Part shown: in pieces, positions 1-10,347 of the stretch
Position numbering within the stretch: position 1 is the first letter of the stretch
How the letters are laid out: the number at the start of each line of letters is the position of its first letter
Assembly (NCBI GenBank): GCA_024220505.1
Contig: JAKZZE010000037.1
Span: 1 to 64,000 of the forward strand
Reading direction: 5' to 3'
Source of the DNA: Rhizopus arrhizus
Lineage: Eukaryota; Mucoromycota; Mucoromycetes; Mucorales; Rhizopodaceae
Length of the DNA: 64,000 nucleotides
Made by a program: the position numbers and the translations under genes
Notes under the pieces: model-generated
What the model was told of the DNA's origin: nothing
The model's database searches: none
Seen by the model: only the letters and a program-made list of their open reading frames with translations

Positions 1-10
1 TTCATTCCGT

Positions 11-370
11 CTAACAAGTTGCAAAATACATTTCAATAAATAAAACCTTTCTTATATTAAATACTTTGCTGATTAAAAATATACCTTCAGTTACTGGTTC
101 AGGAATGGCTGATGAGTATTCGACAGTTTCCTCCCCGTTGTCGTTAGCTTCAGATACTCTTCTCGATTCTATTTTGTTTTTTTTTTTTTTGAAAATTAGC
201 ACGTTTGGATTTCTATTGAAAAATAAAACAAAAAAACCTCTATTTCTAACTCTGTCGATAAGTTCATGACCTCTTACAGTTCTCTTTGCAAGCATTCTGA
301 ATCCATTGGGATGGTTGCTGCATTCAGAACAGGTACAAATAATTTTGGTGGTGTTGAAGTTGTTCATGTT
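11..370 (-). CDS. Possible N-terminal exon of a CACTA/KDZ-like transposase (partial)
   Basis: An open frame on the minus strand runs toward the left edge. I take the ATG near 370 as start because the residues upstream of it are hydrophobic low complexity. Near the start is a C-x-C-x2-C cluster (CTCSEC) followed by a Gly and a conserved-looking His some 25 residues on. This resembles the N-terminal Cys/His cluster of tnp2/KDZ-type fungal transposases; that link is inference. The basic middle (KKKKNKIESRR) is compatible with nuclear localisation. A GTATAT sequence near the frame's 3' part could be a splice donor. The rest of the gene would lie left of the window. It could also be a chance ORF. 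Confidence 0.25.
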   Translation of the reverse strand, partial: NMNNFNTTKIICTCSECSNHPNGFRMLAKRTVRGHELIDRVRNRGFFVLFFNRNPNVLIFKKKKNKIESRRVSEANDNGEETVEYSSAIPEPVTEGIFLISKVFNIRKVLFIEMYFATC

Positions 371-460
371 TATATTTTTTAAATTTGGAAATAGCAAAGA
401 AAATTGGTAGAAAGAGAAAATATGCCTGATAAAAAAAAACATGTTAAATTTAAAAAACAA

Positions 461-921
461 AGTCGGTGCTTAAAGTAACCTTTTTTTTTTCCTCGTTTTG
501 TTTCATAGAATACTCTAGATGCCAAAGGCATAAGAAAAAAGGAAAGCTCAAGCACTGGTCAAATGTAAGTTTATTAAAAAAAAATAACAACCAAGTCTAA
601 TGTCGATTTCTTTTTTTTTTTTTTTTTTTTTTTTACAGTAGGAATTCCTAATGGGACACATTCGGATGATGAACATTAACCTCATGAGAGAAGCTGTTCT
701 TTCCAACATGACAAAGCTATAAGAATATCAAACTTTTATTACTGCTTGCTGCTGAAAATTCCTCTTTGGTAACGGAAGTTGGCAATGTTAACATCTCTAA
801 TGGCTAATGGCCTAATGGCAAATTACACCCATGTGTAAACATAAAGTAAGTAATGAACCAGTGTAAGCTTAAAAACATATATTCTCTTGTATTATTTGTC
901 ATAAAAAATAATAAAGCCATC
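461..921. other. AT-rich sequence without a recognisable gene
   Basis: Contains long T tracts (for example around 610-634) and A/T-rich text. Short open frames exist but show no domain or repeat homology elsewhere in the window. I see nothing else here. Confidence 0.6.
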
Positions 922-1143
922 TACAGTAGGTCAAAAAATTGCTGCAAGGAATTGCAAAATACCGGTTTTACAGCTGGTTGTCTATGGATACTGCATGAAA
1001 CTATCTCAAACATTGATTGTTTGTACCTCACTAGAAGGGGCATTTATTCGTCGATTATCTGATATGGGCAATAGTTATTGGTGGAATTTGATATTGTTAA
1101 AGGGAATTTTATAAACATCCGGCATTTTTTACTTGTTTACATA

Positions 1144-2773
1144 CAGTAGCGGACAAAACTGGTGCACAAAACTTAAAAATAACATTGTATCTCCGCCATA
1201 TGTCTGCGACTTTTGTGGTATATACCATCTGAAAGACAGTCTAAAATATACATTACGTTATGTAAACCGGAACTGTGCCGGACATCCTTCAGGCATAAGG
1301 TCATTTTTAGTGATTTTTTGCATATTTCAATTTTCGCCAAAAATGTGGTGCTTGTCTAGCCTTCTTTCAATTTTCCCCATATCTCTCCCGTTTGCTTTCA
1401 GATTTCACAGCAGATTAGTAAATTCTAGTAGCTCTTAAAAAATATATAAAACTGTACTTATTTTGTATTTCCCATTGAGCCCCCCCTTTTGTTTTTACCC
1501 TATTCACTATAACAAAGTACTAGCCTTATATGTTTAAGAAAATAAGCAACTGTAAAAACGAAACTCTGAGATCTCGAACACGCCTAGTTCGTACGACAAC
1601 AGATATTCCTAGAGTAACAAGAATCTCTAAATGGACAATCAACAGGAGAAAGAGGGAAGAAAGAAACTTAATGTCTTGTGATCATGAAGGTATTCCGCTA
1701 TTAGCCTGAAAAGTTATTAGTTCAGTCATCAACCTAGAGCTTGGACAAGGTCCGCTACACACAGTTTCTGATGCTCAGCACATTTTGAGGACCTTAAGAT
1801 ACAGTGTTAGCAGACTGTCAGTCTAAAGGCACAGTAGGAAGCTAGATTTTGAGTCCGGAAGTAAGGAATCGAAGAATTTCATCAGCTGTATAAGTCGGAA
1901 AAAGCGATGAATGTGGTATCACGACAAGCCATTGTATACTATAGAGGGCTGGAAGCCTGCTATCTTTAGCAATGAAACAAATATGAACATTATGGATGCA
2001 GACAGTATACACTAATATTGAAAGCAAGTCGAGCAACCTTAGCGATTTTTTCACGGTGATCAAACAATGAAGCATGCTGGCTGCTTTGTTATGTTTTAAG
2101 GCTGTATTAGATATTGAGGACCAGAATATGTGTGTCAGGTATACGATGGTATAATGAACTCATAAATATACACATATATTTCGCTTACTTCATACCACAA
2201 AAGCCTAGCGTATAGTGGTCTAAAACGTCGTAATCTCTCGTTTCAGCATGACAATGACACAAGGCACAAGTCAACGCATACCACAAACTCAATATTTGAT
2301 AACAGCGCTTCTGTGCTACAAGTTTAGCCGCCACTAATCCCGGCCTAAGTCCGCTTAAGCATACCAGGTGGCAATTGATGGCAAAGGTATGATGATACGA
2401 CACTAGATCAAAAAGGGTCGATGATCTTTGGAAAAGAATAGTTAAAGAGCCGGGTTCTTTTACTGAAAATGATATACACGCATATTATTAGCATATGCAA
2501 AGAAGAATATCCGATAATATCAAGAGATGAGATGATTGTATAAAGTCTAAGGTCTTAGCCACTTTTGCGGTTTTTAGAAAATATAAAATTTTATAAATTT
2601 AAAACACGCTCATCGCTCAGTTTTAACACTGTCATGCTTAGAACATACATAAATTACAATGACTAGTATATCCTCCTTCTAGTACAGTTTCATGACTATT
2701 GCAATTACCATGAGCAGGTAATGGTAGTTAAAAGCCGAAAAAAAGTTTTGTGCACCAGTTTTGTCCGCTACTG
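1144..2773 (+). mobile_element. Decayed Tc1-like relic, copy 1 (1,630 bp)
   Basis: Bounded by about 30-bp inverted repeats starting CAGTAGCGGACAAAACTGGT and flanked by TA on both sides (1142-1143, 2774-2775). The interior on the plus strand still shows shreds of a Tc1 transposase: a CQVYDG-like block near 2136 and a QHDNDT-like second catalytic block near 2250. It is full of stops. Copies 2 (11744-13373) and 3 (27748-29377), both in the opposite orientation, have the same length and the same damage, so the element was amplified after its transposase had died. Confidence 0.85.
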
Positions 2774-2946
2774 TATGTTTGGAATAACAAATTTTAATAC
2801 GACCCAACCGGTTGCTATCATAATTTTTCACATTCTTGACATGATTAGAATGTTGCCAGTATATAAAAGCGCTTACAATTCCTTTATTCTAAATTTTAAA
2901 TTTTCTTATCTAAATTATTTCTCTTTTTTACCTTATTACCAATCGC

Positions 2947-3969
2947 ATGCCTAAACGACTGCCAGAAGAAAAAGTAAACGATCTCAAGCAAGCATTAACT
3001 GGATCCACATCAACGTACGATATTGCTAAGGAGGTTGGAGTACATGAATCAACTGTTAGTAGATACTCTAGGCGGTTGTTTTCAAATAGGACAATGGGCT
3101 CAGCTGGTAGACCTACATTAGTCGCCAAAGTGACGAAACGGCTAATCAAAAGAAAAGTCATTGAAGGGGTTCTAAAGACTGCCAAAGAGGTACACCGGGA
3201 GCTGGTTCAACTTGGCTATGCTATCTCATACCAGTCAGCAATTAACGTCCTGAAATCAATGGAGTTCCATTCTTCAATAAAAAAAAAGAAGCCGTTTCTG
3301 ACAAAAGCTCATATGCAGCATCGATTCGAATGGGCCAAGAAGCACCAGGATTGGACAGTGGAAGAATGGCGAAAAGTCGTCTTTTCTGATGAAACCAAGA
3401 TCAACGTATGGGGCTCTGATGGTTGTAAGTATTAATGGAAAAGACCAAGTGATCCTCTTCAACCGCATCATCTAGAGTTTACAGTCAAGCATGGAGGCGG
3501 CAAGTTGATGATGTGGGGCTGCATAACATCTGAAGGACCAGGATATGCTTGTCAAATTTACGATGGGAACATGAACGCGGATGTTTATCAGCATATATTA
3601 GACACTACACTTCGTGATACTATGGAGTACTACAATTTCAACTGGTCCAACATTTACTTTCAGCATGATAATGATCCAAAGCACAAGGCAAAATCCACAA
3701 TAGCCTGGTTAGATAATCATCAAGTGCGCTATATTAGCGATTGGCCAGCTCAGAGTCCGGACTTAAATCCAATAGAACATGTATGGCATCAACTGAAGTT
3801 AAAGCTCAGCTGTTACGAACGTAGAGCAAAGAATACGGATGAACTTTGGGAACGAGTAGAAAAAGCATGGAATGAATTTGATAAAGAACTTTGCCAAAGG
3901 TATATCGATAGCATGCCGGCAAGAATTGAAGAGGTTATTAATAAAAAAGGAGGACCAACTAAATATTAA
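2947..3969 (+). pseudogene. Tc1-like transposase of T1, one internal stop
   Basis: About 340 codons, DDE transposase of the IS630/Tc1/mariner superfamily. The N-terminal part has a helix-turn-helix (STYDIAKEVGVHESTVSRYS) and a GRP box. The catalytic blocks are FSDETKINVWGSDG, QHDNDPKH and SPDLNPIEHVW, with about 35 residues between the second D and the E. The frame is broken once, by TAA at 3433-3435; reading resumes in the same frame directly afterwards (WKRPSDPLQPHH, matching WSLPGSPLQPHH of transposon H). It ends GGPTKY. Start chosen at the ATG just before the PEEK/HTH region, as in H. Confidence 0.85.
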
Positions 3970-4196
3970 TAAATAAACCCATTTCGTTCAAATTTTCGTT
4001 TTTTCAAATTTTCAAATTGCGCGCCTCATACTTCCTTCAATACTTATCCAATTGGGCTTAAACTCTTTCGGATTTTTCAAGACATGTAGAAAATCTACTA
4101 TGTAGAAACAGAAGCAGTTTGTACCATTGTGACAGGATGTACGCTACAAAAACTGAGAAAAATGGATTCCTTGCAGCAATTTTTTGACCTACTGTA

Positions 4197-4975
4197 TTTA
4201 CTTGAAAAACAAAAACGCTGACTTGTATGTGTTAATTATAACAAAATGTGAGCAAAGCTTCTTTATTTTTTTATTCTTTTTAGAATATACAAGTATTCTT
4301 TTGTTATAACATAAAAGCATTTGCATTTCTATAAAGTATATTTGCTCTAGATTATTGTTTTCATTTGAATAAGGAACCTTTTATTGCTATATTCTTTTTT
4401 TTTTTTCGCTGTCTTTTTTTTTAACTTTGTCTTTTTTTTTTACTTTTAATTTTTCAGCTTCTTTTTTTTTTTACTAAACGCAACTATTTTGTTACGTTCT
4501 GTTACACATTTCCAATGAGCTTAGCTAAAGATCACAGATTGCCTTCCTAATATGTATTCTTCTGTACAAAATAATCGCACGGTGCTTTTGATTTCCGCAT
4601 TTTGCCCTCAAAAATAAAAAAAAGAAAATATCGGTCTTTAAACAATGGAGAGAAATACGCTTTCCAAAAAAAGATCGTTTGTAAAAAAAGAAATTTCTTT
4701 AAAAATGTGAATAACTCCATGAATATTTACCCTACAAATAAAATAATAACATCGTTAAATTTCTTTATTTTTTTCGCATCTAAATCTTTTTTCAAAATTC
4801 GAAAATGATCAATACAGCAAGATTTAATTTTTTTCACGAAAAAAAGTAACAATTTGTTACCCAAACGAAGAGCAATCTTGCGAAATCCGGTACCTAATTG
4901 GAACGATTATTTGCAGTGTCAAAAAGGTATCAAAGGCGATTATCAACGAAAATCCGACTTTGTCAATAAGGAAGT
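4197..4975. other. AT-rich spacer between T1 and tRNA-Leu
   Basis: Very AT-rich with several T8-T10 runs between 4390 and 4475. A short Lys/Phe-rich open frame at 4602-4808 looks like a composition artefact. No gene, repeat copy or RNA recognised. Confidence 0.6.
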
Positions 4976-5059
4976 GGTATCATGACCGAGTGGTCTAAGG
5001 TGTTAGACTTAAGATCTAATCCGCGTAAGCGGGCGTGGGTTCGAACCCCACTGATATCA
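4976..5059 (+). tRNA. trnL-TAA: tRNA-Leu(TAA)
   Basis: Folds as an 84-nt class II tRNA. The acceptor is GGTATCA with TGATATC (one G-T pair) and the discriminator is A. The anticodon stem TTAGA/TCTAA carries loop CTTAAGA, anticodon TAA. There is a long variable arm (TCCGCGTAAGCGGGC) and a T arm GTGGG-TTCGAAC-CCCAC. No intron. A TTTT run at 5061-5064 can serve as the Pol III terminator. The LTR-retrotransposon nest starts 34 bp downstream of its 3' end. Confidence 0.95.
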
Positions 5060-5096
5060 ATTTTAACATCACTATCATGTTGTAGTGTTTTGTTGT

Positions 5097-5131
5097 TGAA
5101 AGAAGACAAACAGTAAATATTTTTTTTGTAC
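5097..5131 (+). repeat. B 5' LTR, first part
   Basis: The first 35 bp of the 503-bp B LTR, beginning TGAAAGAAGACAAACAG, identical to 22138 onward. It stops at GTAC, the target duplicated by the insertion of element A; the LTR resumes at 14733. Confidence 0.9.
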
Positions 5132-5730
5132 TGTGACGTAGTTGGTGTAACTTTTGCGGAAGAAGGGACTCAGTCCTAGGAGGGACTCAGTCGTAGGAGG
5201 GACCTCAGTCGTAGGAGGGACCTCAGTCCTAGGAGGGACATCAGTCCCTGAAGATAAACAAAAAAAGTTCAAAAATAGAAAAACACAAAAAAAACACAAC
5301 CCTATAAATATCCCTTTATCCTTTCACTTTTGAAAGACTTACTTACTTTTCGATATATACTGACTTTTGATATAACTTACTTTTTACTTTTGACATATTT
5401 TACTTTAACATAAAATAAAAAGAATATCTTCAAGGATCTACATTTAAAATCTTTCTGATCCCCTACATATACATCAAGTCAAGTCCTTTGAAGTCAAATT
5501 ATCTTCATCGTATCAATCTTATATTCTCTTATCAAGAAAACTCTTATTACTTTTTACTGTTTGATCTACAATACAAGATCTGGTGGTCACTTACTACAAG
5601 CAAACCAAATTTATCAACATAAAACAAGCTTTTGATCTCAAATTCTTTTACACTTCAAAGAAAAGTCAAATTATTTCTAAACTCTTAAGGCCATTTAAAC
5701 GAAACAATACCTATCACAAGAAAAATTACA
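5132..5730 (+). repeat. A 5' LTR
   Basis: A 599-bp LTR. U3 holds a tandem array of about 18-20-bp units (GGAGGGACCTCAGTCGTA and variants, 5163-5250). A TATA box (TATAAATA) is at 5303-5310. Toward the 3' end is the hairpin GATCT...AGATC followed by TGGTGGTCACT at 5581-5591, the LTR-internal complement of the tRNA-Ile 3' end. Ends AAAATTACA. Confidence 0.92.
5163..5250 (+). repeat. Tandem repeats in U3 of the A LTR
   Basis: Four to five imperfect units around GGGACCTCAGTCGTAGGA, alternating CCTAGGA and CGTAGGA variants. The same array is at 14161-14248 in the 3' LTR. It could be an enhancer-like array; there is no direct evidence for function. Confidence 0.75.
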
Positions 5731-5732
5731 TT

Positions 5733-5750
5733 TGGTGGTCACTACGAGGG
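5733..5750 (+). other. Primer-binding site of A (tRNA-Ile)
   Basis: TGGTGGTCACTACGAGGG begins 2 nt after the LTR end. It is an exact 18-nt complement of the 3' end (T arm, acceptor, discriminator A, CCA) of the tRNA-Ile(AAT) encoded at 43627-43700. Confidence 0.9.
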
Positions 5751-5889
5751 AACAAATCAACAAATTACAAACATTATTAACAAGCAATTGGAAAAATCTA
5801 TCAAATTAAAACAAATCGTCAAGAAAACTATCAAAACTCTACTTCAAGAACTACAGAACGTACCAAAAACAAAAATATCAAATTTAAAA

Positions 5890-7119
5890 ATGGCCTCATA
5901 CTCTACAGGACAAATCGCGTTGGCAAATGCTAACAATCAAACTTTTACACAAGGTTTTCGCCCAAGGTTAATTGAATTTTATGGCTATGAAGGAGAAGAC
6001 TTTCGCCACTTTCAAGAAATACTTGATTCATACCTTGCAATCACTAATACACTCAGTGATGACAGAAAACTTATCGTACTCAAGTCTCAATTGCGTCGAG
6101 CTGCTAAAATATATTTTGAGAAAGAAATACTCAAGAGAATCCCTAATGTCACATATGACAACGCCATGGAATTACTCAAGCAACACTACATCACGCCTGA
6201 ACTAATTCAGAGCTATGAATTAGAATTTAACGAAATGTTTCAAGGTGAACAGGAACATCCACAAATCTTTTTGGCGAGACTCCGTGAAGCTGCTGACCTT
6301 GCAAACATTACAAGTGAAGCAGTTGTTGAAAGTCGTTTTCGTGTTGGTCTCCTTAAAGAAATTAAACAATTCTGCATACAAAGTAGCGCCCATACATTCC
6401 AAGAATGGATCAATCATGCTGATGGATGGTGGAATGCCAATCGTCCACGCAAAATAGCCATGGTGGATAATCCTTTTATTCCAAGAAACGTCAACAATGC
6501 CCTCATATATCATGATGACAACAGATATACAAGACACCATGGAGTAAACAATCATAATGTAGAATTAATCGATACAGAAGAAAGACATATTCATGCTGTA
6601 CCTATTAATGACTTACGCAACAATGCTGGAAGTAATTATATTGCTCCTTATTCTGAATTAATCACAAGTCCAAACCAACTAGTCACCATGGAAGTAAAAG
6701 GCAATGCAAATAATAGTCATTTGTATACGCAGCCAATGATGAATGGACATAACAATCAACTAGTGCATACCAATTCACAACACGACTTGGTTAACCTTAT
6801 TCAAGAAACTATACGCAGTGAATTGAATCTACATCAACATTCATCACAACCTACCAGAAATTATAATCGACGTCCAAGATACGATAACTATAACAATTCT
6901 CAAAACAATGATTACAATAATGGATATAATCGAAATGAAATCAACGGTTATACCTACAGAGGCAACAACAGATACAGAAATAACTATGATCATAGTTATG
7001 GAAGAAATGAATATAGCAATCAAAATCGTAATCCAAATCAGCCAACTGATAATTATAATAATCAACCCCAGCAAGGCACCTCTCAGCCTCGCTATCAAAA
7101 CCAACAATCAAAAAACTAA
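5890..7119 (+). CDS. gag: Gag of element A
   Basis: A structural capsid-type protein of about 409 residues. I start at the ATG at 5890 because the other two copies begin at the equivalent point (M-A-S/Y...G.IALAN); an open frame extends upstream to 5788. The conserved core runs from RPRLIEFYGYEGEDFRHF through YITPELIQSYELEFNEM and EHPQIFLARLREAADLANI to WINHADGWWNANRPRKIAM, matching retrotransposon-gag style capsids. No CCHC zinc knuckle is present. Instead the last about 110 residues are rich in Asn, Tyr, Gln and Arg, a basic disordered tail that could bind RNA. It ends at TAA directly after the slippery heptamer. Confidence 0.88.
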   Translation: MASYSTGQIALANANNQTFTQGFRPRLIEFYGYEGEDFRHFQEILDSYLAITNTLSDDRKLIVLKSQLRRAAKIYFEKEILKRIPNVTYDNAMELLKQHYITPELIQSYELEFNEMFQGEQEHPQIFLARLREAADLANITSEAVVESRFRVGLLKEIKQFCIQSSAHTFQEWINHADGWWNANRPRKIAMVDNPFIPRNVNNALIYHDDNRYTRHHGVNNHNVELIDTEERHIHAVPINDLRNNAGSNYIAPYSELITSPNQLVTMEVKGNANNSHLYTQPMMNGHNNQLVHTNSQHDLVNLIQETIRSELNLHQHSSQPTRNYNRRPRYDNYNNSQNNDYNNGYNRNEINGYTYRGNNRYRNNYDHSYGRNEYSNQNRNPNQPTDNYNNQPQQGTSQPRYQNQQSKN

Positions 7120-7167
7120 ATGGGTCGGTTGCTTTTGATAATCAAAAGAATGGTCGATCGAACACCC
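7110..7167 (+). promoter_or_regulatory. -1 programmed frameshift signal, element A
   Basis: Slippery heptamer A-AAA-AAC at 7110-7116 is followed at once by the gag stop TAA. A -1 slip puts ribosomes into the pol frame, which is open from here. After a 5-nt spacer comes a stem: GGGT (7122) with ACCC (7164-7167), and CGGTT with GATCG. The loop arm holds a CTTTTGAT/ATCAAAAG hairpin. Site, spacing and stem are conserved in B and C, with compensatory changes in C. Confidence 0.82.
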
Positions 7168-10100
7168 ATCATAATAACAAACCCATTAAACAACAGAACC
7201 AACAACATAATCTCAATGCCATACTTACTCAAAATGAATACGATAACCCATATCAAGCCCAAGATCTTTATGCTGCTATAAGACCTGAACACCCGCCCGA
7301 AGTTCTAAGCTCCAAGCCTTACTCTAAGCCTATAACAAGAGAAAAAGGAAAACAACCAAGTAGTACTTCAGTTACTAAGCGTGTGAACAAACGTAATCAA
7401 GTCAAGGAAACAAGCAACGTACCCAAACAACCTATACAGGCTACAGGAAATATGGAAGTAGACTCTGATCTCCCTATTGAAATCAAGCCAAAACCAATAA
7501 GAAGGAAAACGAAGGCTCCACCTATCAGATATGATATTGTATCAGATGTTATGAATCAAAAAGCAGACATATCTGTAGCAGATCTGATAGTAGCTGCACC
7601 CATACTTAGAAGGAGTTTGGCAAATGCATGTAAACCCAAAAGAATACCTGTAACAGAAGCTTCAAAGGAGACTATGGTTGTAATAGAAGAGGATGACATC
7701 AATACCACTGCCGTATATTCGAAAATCAATATCGGAGACAAAACGGTGAAAGTACTTGTTGACTGTGGTGCTGCCAAGACGTGTATGTCAAAATCCCTAG
7801 CAGACGCTCTAGGATTAGAAATAGATGCTGCCTCAGAAAGCGTATTTACCCTAGGAAACGGCACTAAACAACCTGCTTTGGGAGTAATATACGATGTACC
7901 TATTGAAGTACAAGAGGATTTAATTATTCCATGCACTGTTGAAGTATTACCATCTTGCCCAACTCATTTAATTATCGGAAACAATTGGCTAAACAGAGCA
8001 AAGGCCAAAATTGATTTTAATAGTTCAACCCTGAAGGTGTCCTATAAAAACAAAAAAGCAGAAATAGAAATATTCTTTTTACGTAAGAATACACCTCTAC
8101 CAAAAATGGCCAGTTACATCCAAAGTTACCAACATCCTATCAGTTCAACAAATTCAAAAGAAACGAAAAAAGTGCATTTCGAGGATGATAAAACAGATTT
8201 AGAAGAAGATGAAGTTGATGAAGAATCAGAAGAAAGCACTGACGAAGAATCTACTGAAGAAGAAGAAGAAGAAGCTGAAGATGAAGAACATTCACTATTA
8301 TTGCTTGAAAACAACTACAAGGAAGACATACAGATAAAAAATCTTAAAGATCAATGCATTCTGGAAGCCTCATCAGATGGATTAATTATTCCAGCAAACT
8401 CATCAAAAACTATCATAATCAAGAAACCTAAAGATGAACTTACAGAATTAATGTATAATTTTGAAATAACCAGTGCCAAAATATTACAAAAATCTGGTGT
8501 TCTTGATCCTTGTCACAACTTTATTATCAACAGAAAAAGCTTGGAAATTCGAATATACAATCGCTCTAATGATAATATAATTCTGGACCCAGGTGAAGAA
8601 ATAGGAATCTTGGAAAAACTTAACCTTAAAGAGGATACAATTATACAAGCATATCATGTTGAAAAAAACCTGCAACTTTGTACAATGGAAATGACCGACG
8701 AAATGGATAAAGAAACTTTGGATGAAGACAAAGAAACTTTAGAAACAGAAAAGTACAATAAGCTTGAAGTTGGAGAAATGGATAGAAAAACAACAAGAAA
8801 GCTAAAAGGCTCTTAAAGAAATACGAAGAAATTTTCGACTGGAATAATGACAGTATCGGCCATACAAGGTTGTTACAACACAAAATAATTGTACAAGAAG
8901 GCACCTTGCCTATCAGTCACCGACCATATCGGATTAGCCCCTTGGAAGCGGAACACTTGCAAAAGGAACTAGAAAAATATACAAAACTAGGTGTGATCTC
9001 CCCTTCAAACAGTCCGTGGGCTGCGCCAGTCATCTTAGTTAAAAAGAAAAATGGAGAATATAGAATGGTGATAGACTACCGAAAGCTTAACGCAGTTACA
9101 AAAAAAGATGCATACCCATTACCACGAATTGATGACTTGCTAGACACGTTAGGAAAAGCTAAAGTTTTCTCAGCATTAGATATGCGAGCTGGTTTTCATC
9201 AAGTGCCGATGGAGGAAGATAGTAAAGAATTAACTGCCTTCACAACAAAATTTGGAATATACCATTACAATACATTACCAATGGGACTTGTAAACTCTCC
9301 TGCCACATTCCAAAGACTTATTGATTTATATTTTCGGCCACTCATTAATAAGTGCCTAGTAGCTTATATAGACGACTTAAATGTATATTCATTCAACCAA
9401 CAAGACCATTTACACCACTTGGAACAAGTTTTTCAATGTATACAAATTGCAAATCTCAAACTAAATCCCGAAAAGTGTTTTTTCTTCAAAGATCATCTCA
9501 AATTTCTTGGCTATATCGTAACAAAAGATGGTGTACAAACAGACCCAGAAAAAATCAAGAAAATCATCGAATATCCACAACCAAAGACACTTAAACAAGT
9601 CAGAGGATTTTTAGGCTTGGCTTCTTATTACAGGCGATTTATAAAAAACTTTGCCGCTATAGCAAGACCTCTACATGATCAGACAAAAACTACTAAACAA
9701 GTTCCATGGACAGAAAAGACCACTGAATCCTTTGAAACCTTGAAGAAACTGCTTACAACAGCTCCTGTTTTGACTAGACCCGATTTCAATAAGCCTTTTA
9801 TTTTGGTCACAGACGCTTCAAAAGCAGGACTTGGGTGTATCCTTACACAATTAGATGAAAATGGTCACGAGCATCCGGTCATATTCGCGAGTAGGGGACT
9901 AAGGTCTAGTGAAATAAATTACGCACCGACAAAGCTAGAATGTTTGGCAGTCATATGGGCAGTAAAAATGTTTCGTCCTTATCTGTTGGGAAAAAGATTC
10001 ACAATTATCACAGATCATTCAGCATTACACGGATTACTCAAATCGCCAAATCCTACCGGAATCATAGCACGATGGATCACAACACTTGCTGAATACGATT

Positions 10101-10168
10101 TCGAAATAAAATATCGACCTGGAAGAGTAAACGAAAGCGCAGACTTTTTATCAAGGCTCGGATATTAA
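7110..10168 (+). pseudogene. pol: Pol of element A: protease, dUTPase-like domain, RT, RNase H (one frameshift)
   Basis: Translated by -1 frameshift from gag. Order: a linker with a conserved DLYAAIRPE box; a retropepsin domain with VLVDCGAAKTCM (Cys replacing the usual Ser/Thr of the D-S/T-G triad) and LIIGNNWL; an acidic stretch (about 8190-8290); a beta-rich domain with NRS...LDPGEEIGIL resembling dUTPase; RT with FSALDMRAGFHQV, LPMGLVNSPATFQ and the YIDD active site; and RNase H with LVTDASKAG, TKLECLAVIWA and ITDHSAL. One base is missing in the A run near 8801-8808, so the frame stops at 8816 and resumes just after. The protein ends LSRLGY without an integrase. Confidence 0.88.
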
Positions 10169-10347
10169 AGATATACAACAATGAAGACAAATAAATAACA
10201 ATACCAATCTATATATATATATATTATCAAAACTACATGGAGGAAGGGAGGGGTAGTTGAAACAAAATTCATAAAATCTTACAAAAACAGTATAAAAAAA
10301 AAAAAAAAAAATCTGAAACAATACACCTACTTCAAACAATAAGCATA
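10169..10347 (+). other. RNase H-integrase spacer of A with poly(A) and purine tract
   Basis: A 179-bp non-coding gap between pol and the integrase ORF. It holds a purine-rich block (GGAGGAAGGGAGGGG, about 10239-10253), also present twice in C, and an A17 run near 10294-10310. No intron-like GT...AG with branch site was evident that would join the two ORFs. Confidence 0.7.

Larger units (their letters stand above)
924..4194 (+). mobile_element. Tc1/mariner-like element T1 (interrupted by relic copy 1)
   Basis: The ends are about 29-bp terminal inverted repeats: CAGTAGGTCAAAAAATTGCT at 924 and its reverse complement ending at 4194. Both are flanked by TA (922-923 and 4195-4196), the Tc1/mariner target duplication. 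The transposase ORF (2947-3969) sits in the right half. A different 1,630-bp element (1144-2773) has inserted between the left repeat and the transposase. Without that insertion T1 is about 1.64 kb, a normal Tc1 size. Confidence 0.85.

Noticed and set aside
4602..4808. Small Lys/Phe-rich ORF
   Set aside because: Composition-driven open frame in AT-rich DNA; no homolog in the window.
5163..5250. CRISPR-like array
   Set aside because: Short contiguous repeats without spacers in an LTR U3 of a eukaryotic retrotransposon.
8126..8314. Poly-Ser ORF on the minus strand
   Set aside because: It is the antisense of the GAA/GAT-rich acidic region of pol; low-complexity shadow.
10169..10347. Intron joining RNase H to integrase
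   Set aside because: No convincing GT donor at the pol end, and the integrase has a conserved ATG start; splicing not excluded without cDNA.
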